The position numbers and the translations under genes were made by a program. From Nitrospira sp. (GTDB lineage: Bacteria > Nitrospirota > Nitrospiria > Nitrospirales > Nitrospiraceae), in the NCBI GenBank assembly GCA_024998595.1, contig JACOEK010000008.1, forward strand, positions 58,794 to 122,793: 64,000 nucleotides of DNA, given 5' to 3'. Below are positions 13,350 to 23,382 of the stretch, in pieces (within the stretch, counting starts at the first letter, position 1; each line of letters opens with the position of its first letter). The notes under the pieces were generated by a model. That model made no database searches. It was not told the origin of the DNA and was given only the letters and a program-made list of their open reading frames with translations.

Positions 13350-13498
13350 CTCGTCCGCAGCACCTCCTCTCGAGTGCGCTCCGGTAGGAATAGGCGCGCC
13401 TGAAACGTGTAGCCATTTGAGGACGTTTCCAGGTATGATCGCCCTCTTTCTTCGGCGCACGCGCAATTCATGAGTCGGCTGAATCGGTATCTCACTCC

Positions 13499-14038
13499 AT
13501 GAAGCTTCGTAAGGGCTCCCTAGACGCGACAGGTCTGACTGTCGGTATCGTGGCGAGCAAATTTAATAAGTTTGTCACCAGCCGGCTGCTGACCGAGTGT
13601 GTTAAAGCGCTCACCAAGGCCGGAGCGTCCGACGAGGCGATCGAGGTGGTGCGAGTGCCCGGGGCATTTGAAATTCCTCTCGTGGCCCGGCAACTGGCCC
13701 GCTCCGGTCGATTCGACGCGGTGATCTGTCTTGGCGCCGTCATTCGCGGCGACACCCCACATTTTGAATACATCAGTACCGAGGTGAGCCGGGGTATCCT
13801 TCAGGCTTCGATGGACTCGAATCTGCCGGTGATCTTCGGTGTCCTCACGACCGACACGGTGGCGCAGGCGATTGAGCGCGCGGATCCGGCGAAGCTGAAT
13901 CGCGGCGCTGATGCTGCGAAAACAGCCATTGAAATGGTCAACGTCATGCGACAACTCAAGAAAGAAGAGAGTGAGGACGTGCCGCCGGCCGCCTCCTCAC
14001 GAAAATCCGGACGAGCGGCCGCGAGGTCGAAACGCTGA
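13499..14038 (+). CDS. ribH: 6,7-dimethyl-8-ribityllumazine synthase
   Basis: Joins the two products supplied by the upstream pathway into lumazine, the direct precursor of riboflavin. Family motifs are in order: [16 protein letters not shown] (substrate Phe/Trp-type site), [34 protein letters not shown] with the catalytic His, and [11 protein letters not shown]. The 179 residues include a basic, Ser/Arg-rich tail of about 25 residues that is not part of the fold. A TATGAT box at 13433-13438 could start transcription in the gap after ribBA. nusB starts 14 bases downstream, the common ribH-nusB pairing. Confidence 0.97.
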   Translation: MKLRKGSLDATGLTVGIVASKFNKFVTSRLLTECVKALTKAGASDEAIEVVRVPGAFEIPLVARQLARSGRFDAVICLGAVIRGDTPHFEYISTEVSRGILQASMDSNLPVIFGVLTTDTVAQAIERADPAKLNRGADAAKTAIEMVNVMRQLKKEESEDVPPAASSRKSGRAAARSKR

Positions 14039-14051
14039 CCGGCGTTGTACT

Positions 14052-14507
14052 ATGGCCTCTCGACATCAAGCCCGTGAGCGGGCGGTACAGATTCTCTTTC
14101 AATATGATATCCATGGCCAGGCGGGTCCATGGCTGGACGATTTTTGGATTCAATATCCGCTGACGGACGATCTCCGAGTTTTCGCAGAGCGACTCGTGGC
14201 CGGGGTCAGAGAGCATAAGAAAGAACTGGATGCGTTAATCGGCGCCTATGCGACCAATTGGAAGGTTGGCCGCATGCCTATCATCGATCGCAATATTCTT
14301 CGCCTGGGTTGCTTTGAATTATTGTACGCCCCGGAAGTACCGGCCAAGGTCACGCTCAATGAGGCGATCGAGTTGGCGAAAAGTTTCGGTGATGAAGAAG
14401 CCTCCAAGTTCGTGAATGGAATCCTGGACAAGGTGCTCGGGTCGGAGACCCGTTTGGAACGGAAGCGCGCCTTTCCGGAATTGCCGGTTGTCGGGGCACA
14501 AGAATAG
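14052..14507 (+). CDS. nusB: transcription antitermination factor NusB
   Basis: An all-helical RNA-binding factor that, with NusE (S10), binds boxA in rRNA leaders; a boxA-like sequence appears at 63947. The 151 residues show the family pattern: [18 protein letters not shown] at the start, [23 protein letters not shown] in the middle and [20 protein letters not shown] near the end. The frame stays open upstream to 13911, but that part overlaps ribH and does not look like NusB, so ATG 14052 is chosen. It has no clear Shine-Dalgarno. Confidence 0.95.
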   Translation: MASRHQARERAVQILFQYDIHGQAGPWLDDFWIQYPLTDDLRVFAERLVAGVREHKKELDALIGAYATNWKVGRMPIIDRNILRLGCFELLYAPEVPAKVTLNEAIELAKSFGDEEASKFVNGILDKVLGSETRLERKRAFPELPVVGAQE

Positions 14508-14618
14508 GGGCGCATGGCAAATTGCCCAACCACAATGCTCAGGCGTCGTACTCAGGCGACGATTGTTCCGAGCTAGACGCCGTAAGCCATCGGCCTTAGG
14601 CTCTCAGTACGAGGAAAT

Positions 14619-15953
14619 ATGATCGACCGTTACACCAGGCCGCGCATGGCGGCCATCTGGGATCTGACACATAAGTACGAGATCTGGTTGGAAGTCGAGC
14701 TGCAGGCCTGCGCGGCGTTTGAGCGGGCCGGGCAGATTCCGCGCGGCATCAGCGCCAAGATCCGCAAAAAAGCCAAGATCGATGTAGCGCGTATCGCCGA
14801 AATCGAAAAAGTGACGAAACACGATGTGATTGCGTTTCTCGAATCGCTCATGGCGTCCGTCGGACCCGAGCATCGGTTTCTCCACATGGGCCTTACTTCG
14901 TCGGATATCGTCGATACGTCGCTCGCGGTGCAGATGACCGAGGCGCTTGACCTCATACTGGAAGACCTCGACGAGTTGATCGCAGTCCTGAAGAAGCGCG
15001 CATTGGAGCATCGCCATACGGTCATGGTGGGCCGGTCGCACGGGATTCACGGTGAGCCCGTCTCGTTCGGCTTCAAGTTGGCGATTTGGTATGAGGAGGC
15101 CTGCCGCCACCGGACGCGTCTCGAAGCGGCGAGGAAAGACATTGCGGTCGGGAAACTCTCGGGGGCCATGGGCACCTTCGCGCATCAGGGGCCGGAAATC
15201 GAAGAATACGTGTGTGCCAAGATGGGGCTGGCCTCGGATCCCGTTTCGAACCAGATCGTGCAACGCGACCGGCATGCGGCCTATGCCTCCGCCTTGGCGT
15301 TACTGGCTGCTACCATTGAAAAAATCGCCACGGAAATCCGCCATCTGCAACGGACGGAAGTGCTGGAGGCGGAAGAATACTTCTCCGAGGGACAGAAGGG
15401 CTCCTCGGCAATGCCGCATAAGCGCAATCCGATTGCCTCGGAAAATCTCTGCGGCCTTGCGCGTCTCGTCCGTGGCAACAGCCTGGCGGCGCTGGAAAAC
15501 GTGGCCCTCTGGCATGAACGGGATATCAGCCATTCGTCCGTAGAGCGGGTGATCATGCCCGACAGCACCATTCTGGTCGATTACATGTTGGCGCGCGTGA
15601 CGGACCTGATCAGGAACCTGGTGGTGTATCCCGAGCGGATGCAACGAAATCTGGATTTAACCGGGGGGCTGGTCTATTCGCAGCGGTTGCTCCTGGCGTT
15701 GATCGATAAGGGTGCCCAGCGCAAGGAGTCCTACGAGGCCGTCCAACGTAATGCGATGACCGCCTGGAAAGGCGGGGTCGGATTTCAGGAACTCGTCACT
15801 CGAGATCCGTTCATTACCACTCACTTAAAGCCGAGTGAGATTACGGCCTGTTTTGATCCCATGTATTATCTGCGGCATCTCGATCAGGTGTTCCGCCGGG
15901 TCTTCGGCGCCCGTGCAGTTCCGGCGAAACGACGCTCAAGGAGGCGCGCCTGA
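14619..15953 (+). CDS. purB: adenylosuccinate lyase
   Basis: Catalyses two fumarate-releasing steps of purine synthesis (SAICAR to AICAR, adenylosuccinate to AMP). The 444-residue protein has HMGLTSSDIVDTS near 90, the catalytic His region GRSHGIHGEPVSFG near 141, and the flexible signature loop GSSAMPHKRNP near 265. ATG 14619 follows GAGGAAAT. It is the first gene of the purine run, and its TGA overlaps the ATG of cld (TGATG), so the two should be translationally coupled. Confidence 0.97.
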   Translation: MIDRYTRPRMAAIWDLTHKYEIWLEVELQACAAFERAGQIPRGISAKIRKKAKIDVARIAEIEKVTKHDVIAFLESLMASVGPEHRFLHMGLTSSDIVDTSLAVQMTEALDLILEDLDELIAVLKKRALEHRHTVMVGRSHGIHGEPVSFGFKLAIWYEEACRHRTRLEAARKDIAVGKLSGAMGTFAHQGPEIEEYVCAKMGLASDPVSNQIVQRDRHAAYASALALLAATIEKIATEIRHLQRTEVLEAEEYFSEGQKGSSAMPHKRNPIASENLCGLARLVRGNSLAALENVALWHERDISHSSVERVIMPDSTILVDYMLARVTDLIRNLVVYPERMQRNLDLTGGLVYSQRLLLALIDKGAQRKESYEAVQRNAMTAWKGGVGFQELVTRDPFITTHLKPSEITACFDPMYYLRHLDQVFRRVFGARAVPAKRRSRRRA

Positions 15954-16747
15954 TGGCTGCGTCAATGATGAGAATGGTGCTGATGGTAGCGCTGTTGTTC
16001 GTGTCGGCCGTCTTGCCGGCCAGGGCAAACGATCGGGATGCCCTGCTGACCAAGCCCGGCGTCTTCGGCACCTTCGCCGCGTTCCAAATGGATCATGACT
16101 GGTGGGATCTCAATGGTGAAGCGCGTGTCATCGCCGTGTCTGAGGTTAAGGGACTGATTGAGCAATTCTCGCACAAGGTCGTGATCGAGTCGTATCTCCT
16201 CCGCGGACTTTCGGACCATGCTGACTTGATGTTCCGGATCCATGCGCATGCCTTGTCGGATACGCAGCAGTTTCTCATCTCTTTGTTGGGCACTCGTTTG
16301 GGACGCCATCTTGTGGCCACCAGTTACCTGCATGGGCTGACCAGGCAGGCGGCCTACGTCCCCGGGTTTCCCGAGCAGATGAAGAAAGAGTTGCAGCCCG
16401 CGACGAGTGATGCAGGACTGAAATCCTATGCCATCGTCATTCCGATCAGAAAAGATGCCGAATGGTGGGCTCTGGATCAGGACACCCGCGCCACGCTCAT
16501 GCAGGAGCACACGCAGGTGGCACTGCCCTATATCAATACGGTGAAACGGAAACTGTATCATTCCAGCGGTCTGGATGACTTCGACTTCATCACCTATTTC
16601 GAGACGGACAAGCTGGAGGACTTTCACGGTTTGATCCGTGCCCTCGAACAGGTGAAGGAATACCGCCACGATCGACGGTTCGGGCATCCCACGTTGCTCG
16701 GAACCATCAGACCGCTGGACGACATTCTGGAATTGTTTGCACGGTAG
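15953..16747 (+). CDS. cld: chlorite dismutase, periplasmic
   Basis: Heme enzyme that splits chlorite to chloride and O2. The text is very close to the structurally known enzyme of Candidatus Nitrospira defluvii as I remember it: GTFAAFQMDHDWWDL, LLRGLSDHADLMFRIHAH, IPIRKDAEWWALDQ, MQEHTQVALPY with the proximal heme His, and TVKRKLYHSSGLDD with the distal Arg. At 264 residues it is the long, pentameric, truly chlorite-active type. A signal peptide (residues 1 to about 25, ending LPARA) sends it to the periplasm. It lies inside a purine operon, starting on the purB stop and followed 14 bases later by purC, an odd setting for a detoxifying enzyme. Confidence 0.96.
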   Translation: MAASMMRMVLMVALLFVSAVLPARANDRDALLTKPGVFGTFAAFQMDHDWWDLNGEARVIAVSEVKGLIEQFSHKVVIESYLLRGLSDHADLMFRIHAHALSDTQQFLISLLGTRLGRHLVATSYLHGLTRQAAYVPGFPEQMKKELQPATSDAGLKSYAIVIPIRKDAEWWALDQDTRATLMQEHTQVALPYINTVKRKLYHSSGLDDFDFITYFETDKLEDFHGLIRALEQVKEYRHDRRFGHPTLLGTIRPLDDILELFAR

Positions 16748-16761
16748 GTGGAGGATTGAGG

Positions 16762-17475
16762 ATGGCTGGCGAACCGGCAGGCACAATGCTTTACGAGGGC
16801 AAGGCCAAGAAGATTTTCACGACTGAACGGCCTGATCAGGTGTTGCAATATTTCAAGGACGACGCGACCGCCTTCAATGCGCAAAAGCGCGGGACCATCG
16901 TCGACAAGGGTGTGGTCAACAATAAGGTGTCGGAGCGGCTGTTCCAACTTCTGGAGCAGCAGGGGATCCAGACCCACTTCATCGAGCGCGTCAGCGACCG
17001 CGAGATGCTCACCAAGAAGGTGACGATCGTGCCGGTGGAAGTCGTAGTCCGGAACGTGGTGGCGGGAAGTCTTGCCAAGCGATTGGGCCTCTCTGAAGGA
17101 GCCGCTATCGAGCCGGCTATCATCGAGTTCTATTACAAAGACGATGCACTGGGCGATCCGCTGGTGAACGACGATCATTTGCGCTTGTTGAACGTCGCCA
17201 CCCCGGCGGTGCTGCGTGAGATGCGCGAATTGGGCCATAAGATCAATGCGGTCTTGTTACCCTTCTTCAAACAGCGACGTATGCTGTTAGTGGATTTTAA
17301 GCTGGAGTTCGGTGTCTTTCACAATCGACTCATTCTCGCCGACGAGATTTCTCCCGATACCTGCCGGTTCTGGGATCAGGCCACAAAAGAGTCGATGGAC
17401 AAAGACCGGTTCCGGAAAGATCTGGGCAAAATCGAAGAGGCCTATCAAGAGGTATTGGCGCGGGTGTGCGGATAG
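16762..17475 (+). CDS. purC: SAICAR synthetase (phosphoribosylaminoimidazole-succinocarboxamide synthase)
   Basis: Adds aspartate to CAIR with ATP. The 237-residue protein carries LYEGKAKKIF at the start, FKDDATAFNAQKRG, the VVVRNVVAGSLAKR segment and LLVDFKLEFG and LADEISPDTCRFWD near the end, all typical. The frame opens at TTG 16756, but GGAGG at 16750-16754 stands 7 bases before ATG 16762, which decides the start. It is the third gene of the run purB-cld-purC. Confidence 0.97.
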   Translation: MAGEPAGTMLYEGKAKKIFTTERPDQVLQYFKDDATAFNAQKRGTIVDKGVVNNKVSERLFQLLEQQGIQTHFIERVSDREMLTKKVTIVPVEVVVRNVVAGSLAKRLGLSEGAAIEPAIIEFYYKDDALGDPLVNDDHLRLLNVATPAVLREMRELGHKINAVLLPFFKQRRMLLVDFKLEFGVFHNRLILADEISPDTCRFWDQATKESMDKDRFRKDLGKIEEAYQEVLARVCG

Positions 17476-17482
17476 GATCGGC

Positions 17483-17710
17483 ATGAACCGGTTTCTCCAG
17501 TTGTTTTTGAACTATGGTTTGGTGGCGGCAATTCTGGTGTGGGCGGCGACAGTCGCAATGATGGCCTATCACCTCAAGGAATCGCCCTGGCGCTGGGCGT
17601 TTGTCCTGATGTCGCTGGCAGGGCTCGGGACCATCGGCGTGATCTTTTGGATCAGGAAGTACGTGCAGAGGGTCGGCAAAGCACAGCAGGAAGTGGGAAA
17701 AGCACAATGA
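17483..17710 (+). CDS. small two-helix membrane protein of unknown function
   Basis: A 75-residue protein with two hydrophobic helices (roughly residues 9-28 and 37-57: LVAAILVWAATVAMMAY and FVLMSLAGLGTIGVIFWI) and a basic, Lys/Gln-rich tail. It sits 7 bases after purC and its stop overlaps the purS ATG (ATGA), so it is part of the purine operon. I do not recognise the family. The frame stays open upstream to 17312, but that part lies inside purC. A role linked to cld or purine metabolism cannot be read from the sequence. Confidence 0.7.
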   Translation: MNRFLQLFLNYGLVAAILVWAATVAMMAYHLKESPWRWAFVLMSLAGLGTIGVIFWIRKYVQRVGKAQQEVGKAQ

Positions 17711-17946
17711 AAGCCAAGATTCATGTGACGCTGAAGCAGGGAATTCTCGACCCTCAGGGGAAGGCGATCGAACATGCGCTGGACTCTCTGGGGTTTCAGA
17801 ACGCGGGAAACGTGCGAGTCGGCAAGTATATGGAAGTCGACGTGAACGAAACTGACCGCGCCAAGGCGGACGCCCAGGTGAAGCAGATGTGTGAAAAATT
17901 GCTGGCGAATACGGTTATTGAAGAATATCGATATGAACTCGGATAG
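17707..17946 (+). CDS. purS: FGAM synthase, PurS subunit
   Basis: Small (79-residue) structural subunit that bridges PurL and PurQ and helps pass ammonia between them. KAKIHVTLKQGILDPQGKAIEHAL and the VGKYMEVDVNE strand are typical. It overlaps the small membrane protein gene by 4 bases (ATGA). Its presence fits the small, 748-residue PurL downstream, since the three-part FGAM synthase needs all of PurS, PurQ and PurL. Confidence 0.95.
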   Translation: MKAKIHVTLKQGILDPQGKAIEHALDSLGFQNAGNVRVGKYMEVDVNETDRAKADAQVKQMCEKLLANTVIEEYRYELG

Positions 17947-18047
17947 GAGCAGGCAGCTTGTAGCTTGTAGCTGTTGGCAGATGCCGAGACCTCTTTCCGG
18001 TCTCGTGTCGTATGCCATGTGGCCACGGCTCTAAGCGCTTTAGAATT

Positions 18048-18770
18048 ATGAACATCGGCGTAGTGGTGTTTCCCGGCAGCAATTGCGATCACGACTGCGA
18101 ATATATTTTCAAGGATGTGCTCGGGCAGTCCGTGAAGATGATCTGGCATAAGGACACCTTGCCGGCAGGGCTGGATGCCGTGGTTTTGCCGGGAGGGTTT
18201 TCCTATGGGGACTATCTGCGGACGGGCGCCATCGCGAGATTTTCCCCGGTCATGGGCGGAGTAAAAGAGTTCGCGCGCGAGGGTAGGCTGGTGATCGGCA
18301 TTTGCAACGGCTTCCAAATTCTTTTGGAAGCGGGCTTGTTACCCGGCGTGATGTTGAGAAACACCTCACTGAATTTCATTTGCAAAGATGTGTATGTGAA
18401 GGTGGAGAATGCCGCGACTCGGTTTACGAATCGTTGCGAGTCCGGCCAGGTGCTGAAGATTCCCATCGCGCATGCGGACGGCAATTATTACACCGACCCG
18501 GTTACGCTCGCCGGCGTCAAGGCCAATGCCCAGGTGATCTTCCGGTATTGTACGGCGGACGGCAAGGTCACGGCTGAAGCGAATCCGAACGGCTCGTTGG
18601 ACAATATCGCAGGGATCATGAATGCTGACGGGAATGTGTTGGGGATGATGCCGCATCCCGAACGCAGTGCGGAAACGGTGCTAGGCAATGAAGACGGTCG
18701 GTTGATCTTCCTGTCCATGTTGAGCGCGTTCGGCAAGTCGGAGCAGCAATCCAGACTGGTTGGCGTGTGA
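18048..18770 (+). CDS. purQ: FGAM synthase, glutaminase subunit PurQ
   Basis: A class-I glutamine amidotransferase of 240 residues that supplies ammonia for FGAM formation. [10 protein letters not shown] at the start, [11 protein letters not shown], the nucleophile Cys in [17 protein letters not shown] and the catalytic His in MMPHPER are all present. ATG 18048 gives the conserved [12 protein letters not shown] start; the open frame further upstream lies in the 100-base gap after purS, which also holds a short CTTGTAG direct repeat near 17960. No Shine-Dalgarno was seen. Confidence 0.96.
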   Translation: MNIGVVVFPGSNCDHDCEYIFKDVLGQSVKMIWHKDTLPAGLDAVVLPGGFSYGDYLRTGAIARFSPVMGGVKEFAREGRLVIGICNGFQILLEAGLLPGVMLRNTSLNFICKDVYVKVENAATRFTNRCESGQVLKIPIAHADGNYYTDPVTLAGVKANAQVIFRYCTADGKVTAEANPNGSLDNIAGIMNADGNVLGMMPHPERSAETVLGNEDGRLIFLSMLSAFGKSEQQSRLVGV

Positions 18771-18837
18771 TGGCGGTGCGAGTGAACGGAAGTGCCGGTT
18801 GTGTCGGTCCTCATCTACGATAGAGAATGTGCAACGC

Positions 18838-21084
18838 ATGAAATCACTGGTCATTACCCAAGCGCTCCTTGAGCAGCACAAGCTGAGCGAGGATGAATAC
18901 AAAAAGATCTTGGAAATTCTGGGCCGGGAGCCGAACTGGACAGAACTGGGCATGTTTTCGGCCATGTGGAGCGAACATTGCTCCTACAAAAGCTCCCGCA
19001 TCCATCTGAAGAAACTACCGACGACGGGTCCTAGAGTCGTCCAGGGGCCTGGCGAAAACGCCGGAGCCGTGGATATCGGCGATGGCCTGTGTGCGGTGTT
19101 CAAGATGGAGTCCCACAACCATCCCTCCTTCATAGAACCTTACCAGGGCGCGGCAACAGGGGTTGGCGGAATTCTTCGTGATATCTTCACGATGGGAGCG
19201 CGGCCTATCGCCCTCTTGAACTCGTTGCGATTCGGCGGTTTGGACAATGCGAATACGCGCCATCTGCTGAAGGGTGTCGTGTCAGGCATCGCCGGTTACG
19301 GCAATTGCATGGGGGTTCCGACGGTCGGCGGTGAGATCGTCTTCAATGACATCTACGCGCTCAATCCTTTGGTCAATGTGTTCTGCCTCGGGATTGCCAG
19401 GAAGGATAAGATTTTTCTCGGCAAAGCGGCAGGGGTCGGGAATCCGGTGATCTACTTCGGGTCAAAGACCGGTCGGGATGGCATTCACGGCGCGACGATG
19501 GCCTCAGATTCGTTCGATGAAGAAGCGGCTCAGAAGCGTCCAACGGTTCAAGTCGGTGATCCGTTCACGGAGAAACTTCTGCTCGAGGCCTGTTTGGAAT
19601 TGATGTCCGGCGACTGTCTGGTGGGCATCCAAGATATGGGCGCGGCGGGTTTGACGAGTTCGGCTTGTGAAATGGCTTCGCGGGAAGGGACGGGCGTGGA
19701 ACTGGAGTTAGCGGATGTCCCCCGTCGCGAGCCGGGTATGACGCCGTATGAGATCATGCTGTCTGAGTCGCAGGAGCGCATGCTGATGGTCGCGAAGGCC
19801 GGCCGTGAGGGCGAAGTCATCAAGATTTGCCGCAAATGGGATTTGGATGTCGCGGTCATCGGGCGGGTGACGGATACCGGCAAGGTTGTTCTCAAGGAAA
19901 ACGGTCACATCGTGGCGGAGATTCCAGCCAAGGCTCTGGCTGATGACGGCCCGCGATATGACCGGCCCAGCTCGCCGCCCGCTTATCAGGAGATGCTGCA
20001 GGCGCTGAATCACGACACCTTGCCGGACGTCAAGGACGCCAATGCCGCATTGCTCGCACTCCTGGATTCGCCGACCATTGCCAGTAAGCGCTGGGTCTAC
20101 GAGCAGTATGACCATATGGTGCGGACGAATACGATGGTGCGGCCGGGATCGGATGCGGCCGTGCTGCGGGTGAAAGGTACCAACAAGGCCCTGGCGTTGT
20201 CGGTCGATTGTAATGGACGGTATTGTCTGCTGAATCCATACGAAGGCGCCAAGATTGCCATTGCAGAATGTGCGCGCAATCTCGCCTGCTCCGGCGCCGA
20301 ACCAATCGGCGTCACCGACTGTTTAAATTTCGGCAATCCGCAGCGGCCTGAGGTCATGTGGCAGTTCGTACTTGCGATTGAAGGGCTCAAGGATGCTTGC
20401 GAGGCATTGAAGGTGCCCATCGTGAGTGGCAACGTGAGTTTGTACAATGAGACGAACGACCTGTCGATCTATCCTACGCCGATGATCGGGATGGTGGGAT
20501 TGATTGAGGAGGCTGATCGTACGGCCACGCAGTGGTTTAAGCAGGCCGGCGACGTCATCGTTCTGCTGGGCCGAACACGGGAGGATCTTGGCGGAACGGA
20601 GTATCTAAAAGTATTGCACCATCGCGAACAAGGGTCGCCGCCCTTGCTGAATCTTGAGGACGAGCAGGCGGTGCAGGCTTGTACGATTCGGTTGATTCGT
20701 GAAGGGTTGGTTCAATCTGCGCACGATTGCTCCGATGGTGGATTGGCCGTGGCGCTGGCGGAGTGTTGCGTGTCGGGGACCGATGGGCGAGTCGGCGCTG
20801 TGGTAGAATTGCAGCTTGATGGTTTGCGTCGTGATGCTTTGCTCTTCGGAGAAAGTCAATCGCGCATAGTACTGTCGGTGAAGCAAGAACAGGTGGAGAA
20901 AGTTTTGGAGGTTGCTATGAATGCCGGCGTGCGTGCATCCCGCATCGGCACGGTGGGAGGCAGCCGGTTGGTGATCCGAGTGAATGGCGATCAGCGGGCA
21001 GCGGGGTGCACGATCGACCTCGACGTGACAACCGTGCATGAGCGTTGGGCGTTGGCGATTCCACGAGCACTGGGTCAGGACTAG
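18838..21084 (+). CDS. purL: FGAM synthase, PurL subunit (small type)
   Basis: ATP-using catalytic subunit of the three-part FGAM synthase. At 748 residues it is the small type that works with PurS and PurQ. Visible motifs: [12 protein letters not shown] near residue 42, [26 protein letters not shown] with the metal/ATP site, GGEIVFND and [13 protein letters not shown] in the second half. The frame could start at 18760 inside purQ, but ATG 18838 gives the family start. It follows purQ by 67 bases and precedes purF by 12. Confidence 0.97.
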   Translation: MKSLVITQALLEQHKLSEDEYKKILEILGREPNWTELGMFSAMWSEHCSYKSSRIHLKKLPTTGPRVVQGPGENAGAVDIGDGLCAVFKMESHNHPSFIEPYQGAATGVGGILRDIFTMGARPIALLNSLRFGGLDNANTRHLLKGVVSGIAGYGNCMGVPTVGGEIVFNDIYALNPLVNVFCLGIARKDKIFLGKAAGVGNPVIYFGSKTGRDGIHGATMASDSFDEEAAQKRPTVQVGDPFTEKLLLEACLELMSGDCLVGIQDMGAAGLTSSACEMASREGTGVELELADVPRREPGMTPYEIMLSESQERMLMVAKAGREGEVIKICRKWDLDVAVIGRVTDTGKVVLKENGHIVAEIPAKALADDGPRYDRPSSPPAYQEMLQALNHDTLPDVKDANAALLALLDSPTIASKRWVYEQYDHMVRTNTMVRPGSDAAVLRVKGTNKALALSVDCNGRYCLLNPYEGAKIAIAECARNLACSGAEPIGVTDCLNFGNPQRPEVMWQFVLAIEGLKDACEALKVPIVSGNVSLYNETNDLSIYPTPMIGMVGLIEEADRTATQWFKQAGDVIVLLGRTREDLGGTEYLKVLHHREQGSPPLLNLEDEQAVQACTIRLIREGLVQSAHDCSDGGLAVALAECCVSGTDGRVGAVVELQLDGLRRDALLFGESQSRIVLSVKQEQVEKVLEVAMNAGVRASRIGTVGGSRLVIRVNGDQRAAGCTIDLDVTTVHERWALAIPRALGQD

Positions 21085-21096
21085 AGCACAGACGTC

Positions 21097-22527
21097 ATGG
21101 CCAAAGAATTACCTCTCATTTCCTCCGACAGGTTTCACGATGAGTGTGCCGTTTTCGGCATTTACGGCCATAAGGAGGCTGCGAACCTCGCCTACCTCGG
21201 TCTCTATGCTCTGCAGCATCGCGGCCAGGAAGCGTCCGGCATTGTGTCTAACGATGGCGAGCAGTTTTATGTTGAGAAGGGCCAAGGCCACGTTGCTGAT
21301 ATTTTCTCGCAGCAAGCTTTAGCACGGCTTCCCGGCGCTATGGCCATTGGTCACAACCGCTATTCGACAGCAGGCGGCGCCGGCCTTAAAAATGTGCAGC
21401 CTCTGAGCGTCAACTTTGCGTTCGGAAACCTCGCTGTGGCCCATAACGGAAACCTCATCAATGCCACCATGCTTCGCAGCGAATTGGAAGCCTATGGTGC
21501 CATTTTTCAATCCACTTCCGATACAGAAGTTATCATTCATCTGATTGCACATTCTCGAGCAGATACACTTCTTGACCGAGTGATTGATTCGCTTACCCAA
21601 GTTCGTGGTGCATTTTCCGTTGTGCTCATGACCGATCAGGGAGTCATTGCGGCTCGCGATCCGCATGGATTCCGTCCGCTCTGTCTGGGACGTTTTCGAG
21701 ATGCCTGGATTGTCGCATCAGAAAGTTGCGCGTTCGATTTGCTCGACGCTGAGTATGTGCGGGAAATCGAACCTGGCGAGTTGGTCGTTCTGGATCATCG
21801 GGGCGTGACCAGTTATAAGCCCTTTGCACCGACTCAGCCCGCAATGTGCGTGTTCGAATATGTATATTTTGCGCGTCCCGACAGCCGTATTTTTGGCGGA
21901 AGTGCGGTCTACTCGATCCGAAAGGCGTTTGGCCGGCAATTAGCGCAGGAATCTGGCGTGGAAGCGGATATCGTGATTCCCGTGCCGGATTCTGGTGTGC
22001 CGGCGGCTTTAGGTTATTCTGAGGGCTCTGGGATTCCGTTTGAAAGCGGGCTCATCCGAAATCACTATGTGGGCCGGACGTTCATTGAACCTGAGCAATC
22101 GATTCGTCATTTCGGGGTCAAGGTCAAGCTCAATGCCGTTCCCGAAGTACTTGAGGGGAAACGTGTCGTCGTGGTGGATGACTCGTTGGTGCGAGGGACG
22201 ACCAGTCGAAAAATTGTCAAAATGTTACGTCACGCCGGTGCGAAAGAAGTGCACATGCGGATTAGTTCTCCTCCGATCGTGTCGCCCTGTTTCTATGGCA
22301 TTGATACGCCCACGAAGAAAGAGCTGATCGCCTCCAGTCATACCACCGACGAAATTCGTAAATATATTACCGCTGATAGTCTCGCCTATTTGAGCCTCGA
22401 CGGCATGGTCAAGGCTGCGCCCGGTACTCCCGGCCAATATTGCGATGCCTGCTTCACTGAACGATACCCCATTTCTTTCACTCGAGCGGAAGAGCTCCAG
22501 CTCGGGCTTTTCGAAACTCCACGCTGA
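21097..22527 (+). CDS. purF: amidophosphoribosyltransferase
   Basis: First committed step of purine synthesis: PRPP plus glutamine to phosphoribosylamine. The 476-residue precursor has a 16-residue propeptide and then the nucleophile Cys17 in [20 protein letters not shown] and [10 protein letters not shown] belong to the glutaminase domain; [13 protein letters not shown] is the PRPP-binding loop of the C-terminal phosphoribosyltransferase domain. CDACF near the end hints at an iron-sulfur type C-terminus. Last gene of the purine run; GC content begins to drop after it. Confidence 0.97.
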   Translation: MAKELPLISSDRFHDECAVFGIYGHKEAANLAYLGLYALQHRGQEASGIVSNDGEQFYVEKGQGHVADIFSQQALARLPGAMAIGHNRYSTAGGAGLKNVQPLSVNFAFGNLAVAHNGNLINATMLRSELEAYGAIFQSTSDTEVIIHLIAHSRADTLLDRVIDSLTQVRGAFSVVLMTDQGVIAARDPHGFRPLCLGRFRDAWIVASESCAFDLLDAEYVREIEPGELVVLDHRGVTSYKPFAPTQPAMCVFEYVYFARPDSRIFGGSAVYSIRKAFGRQLAQESGVEADIVIPVPDSGVPAALGYSEGSGIPFESGLIRNHYVGRTFIEPEQSIRHFGVKVKLNAVPEVLEGKRVVVVDDSLVRGTTSRKIVKMLRHAGAKEVHMRISSPPIVSPCFYGIDTPTKKELIASSHTTDEIRKYITADSLAYLSLDGMVKAAPGTPGQYCDACFTERYPISFTRAEELQLGLFETPR

Positions 22528-22559
22528 CCACGGACCTTCAGCTGCTTCATAGGATCGTC

Positions 22560-22587
22560 TGGACTTCTTGGCGCGCCTTGCTAGACT
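22560..22587 (+). promoter_or_regulatory. promoter of the B2-like gene, giving a leaderless mRNA
   Basis: TGGACT (22560-22565), a 16-base spacer and TAGACT (22582-22587) preceded by TGC as an extended -10. The ATG at 22593 follows after 5 bases, so transcription would begin at or inside the start codon. Confidence 0.5.
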
Positions 22588-22592
22588 GAGGC

Positions 22593-23015
22593 ATGTCGAA
22601 AGTTCGAAAATATCGCCTGGTTGCTGGCACAGGACTTGTGGTGCTCGGGGTCAGGATGGCGTTGCGATTCGTGAGTCTCCGCCGCCTGCTCCGCTGGCTC
22701 TCTTGCCGCCCCACATCTGGAGGTGAGGGGCAATTGGTCATGGGAGATACGGCATATTACGTGGATCGTTGGTTGGCCTTATTTCCCTACAATCCCAAAG
22801 GTAACTGTTTCCCACGCGCGCTAACGTTGTTCTTGTTTGCTCGCCGTGCAGGACTTCCCGTTCAATTTAATTGTGGCGTCATGAAGGTGCATCAGCAGCT
22901 GGAAGGACATGCTTGGCTAACATTGGATGGGCACGAATTCCTTGAGCCCTCTTCCTATTGGCAAGCGTTCACCGTGACCCTCAGTTTTCCGCCGCCGGTA
23001 GTGTCTTCGGATTAG
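22593..23015 (+). CDS. lasso-type B2 (transglutaminase-like) leader peptidase homologue
   Basis: A 140-residue protein of the transglutaminase-like family that includes lasso-peptide B2 proteins, the Cys proteases that cut leader peptides. The pattern is clear: a basic N-terminal helix, YYVDRWLALFP, then GNCFPRALTLFLFARRAGLP with the catalytic Cys near residue 72, and LEGHAWLTLDGHEFLEP with the catalytic His and an Asp candidate. It would release the cores of the two small peptides encoded at 23707 and 23903, with the PqqD protein delivering the leader. It is 367 bases from the rest of the cassette and has its own promoter. Assignment to the B2 family is by motif; peptidase activity on these peptides is inference. 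Confidence 0.85.
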   Translation: MSKVRKYRLVAGTGLVVLGVRMALRFVSLRRLLRWLSCRPTSGGEGQLVMGDTAYYVDRWLALFPYNPKGNCFPRALTLFLFARRAGLPVQFNCGVMKVHQQLEGHAWLTLDGHEFLEPSSYWQAFTVTLSFPPPVVSSD

Positions 23016-23382
23016 TCGTCGAAGTCTCACCGTCCTATCGTTCATTCAGTAGTTCTCAATTTCTTTCTTCGACACGCCTGTACAGAGCATCTCGGTTTGG
23101 TCGGCAATCTATCTCACAGTCTCACTAAATCGGTGCTGACTTGGATGCAGCGGATTCTTGCTGCTCCCCCTGCCCATTATTTGCGTAGTGAAAGCGTTCG
23201 GCCCCTCCAAAGAGAGGTCTCCCCAGCCTCACTAGGAATAGATAAACCGACTGATCGAGGCTACCTTTGCTTATGTGCAGCGTCCTAATGCCACCATCTT
23301 CGAACATATGGCAGCGCGACATGCCTCATGACAGTTCTGAATAATCAGGTGCGGTTAACGATATGAACTGGGAGGTGTTTTT
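23016..23382 (+). other. gap with no recognisable gene, between B2-like gene and pqqD-like gene
   Basis: These 367 bases are AT-richer than the neighbourhood. A 63-codon open frame at 23097-23288 starts with a non-ATG codon, lacks a ribosome site and does not look like protein. The end of the gap holds GGGAGGTG just before the next ATG. A promoter for the downstream cassette is likely here but no convincing -35/-10 pair stood out. Confidence 0.5.

Noticed and set aside
17950..17980. CTTGTAG direct repeat after purS
   Set aside because: Only two short copies; not a CRISPR or mobile-element signature.
23097..23288. Possible third precursor or small gene before pqqD
   Set aside because: Non-ATG start, no ribosome site, no resemblance to the 37-residue peptides.
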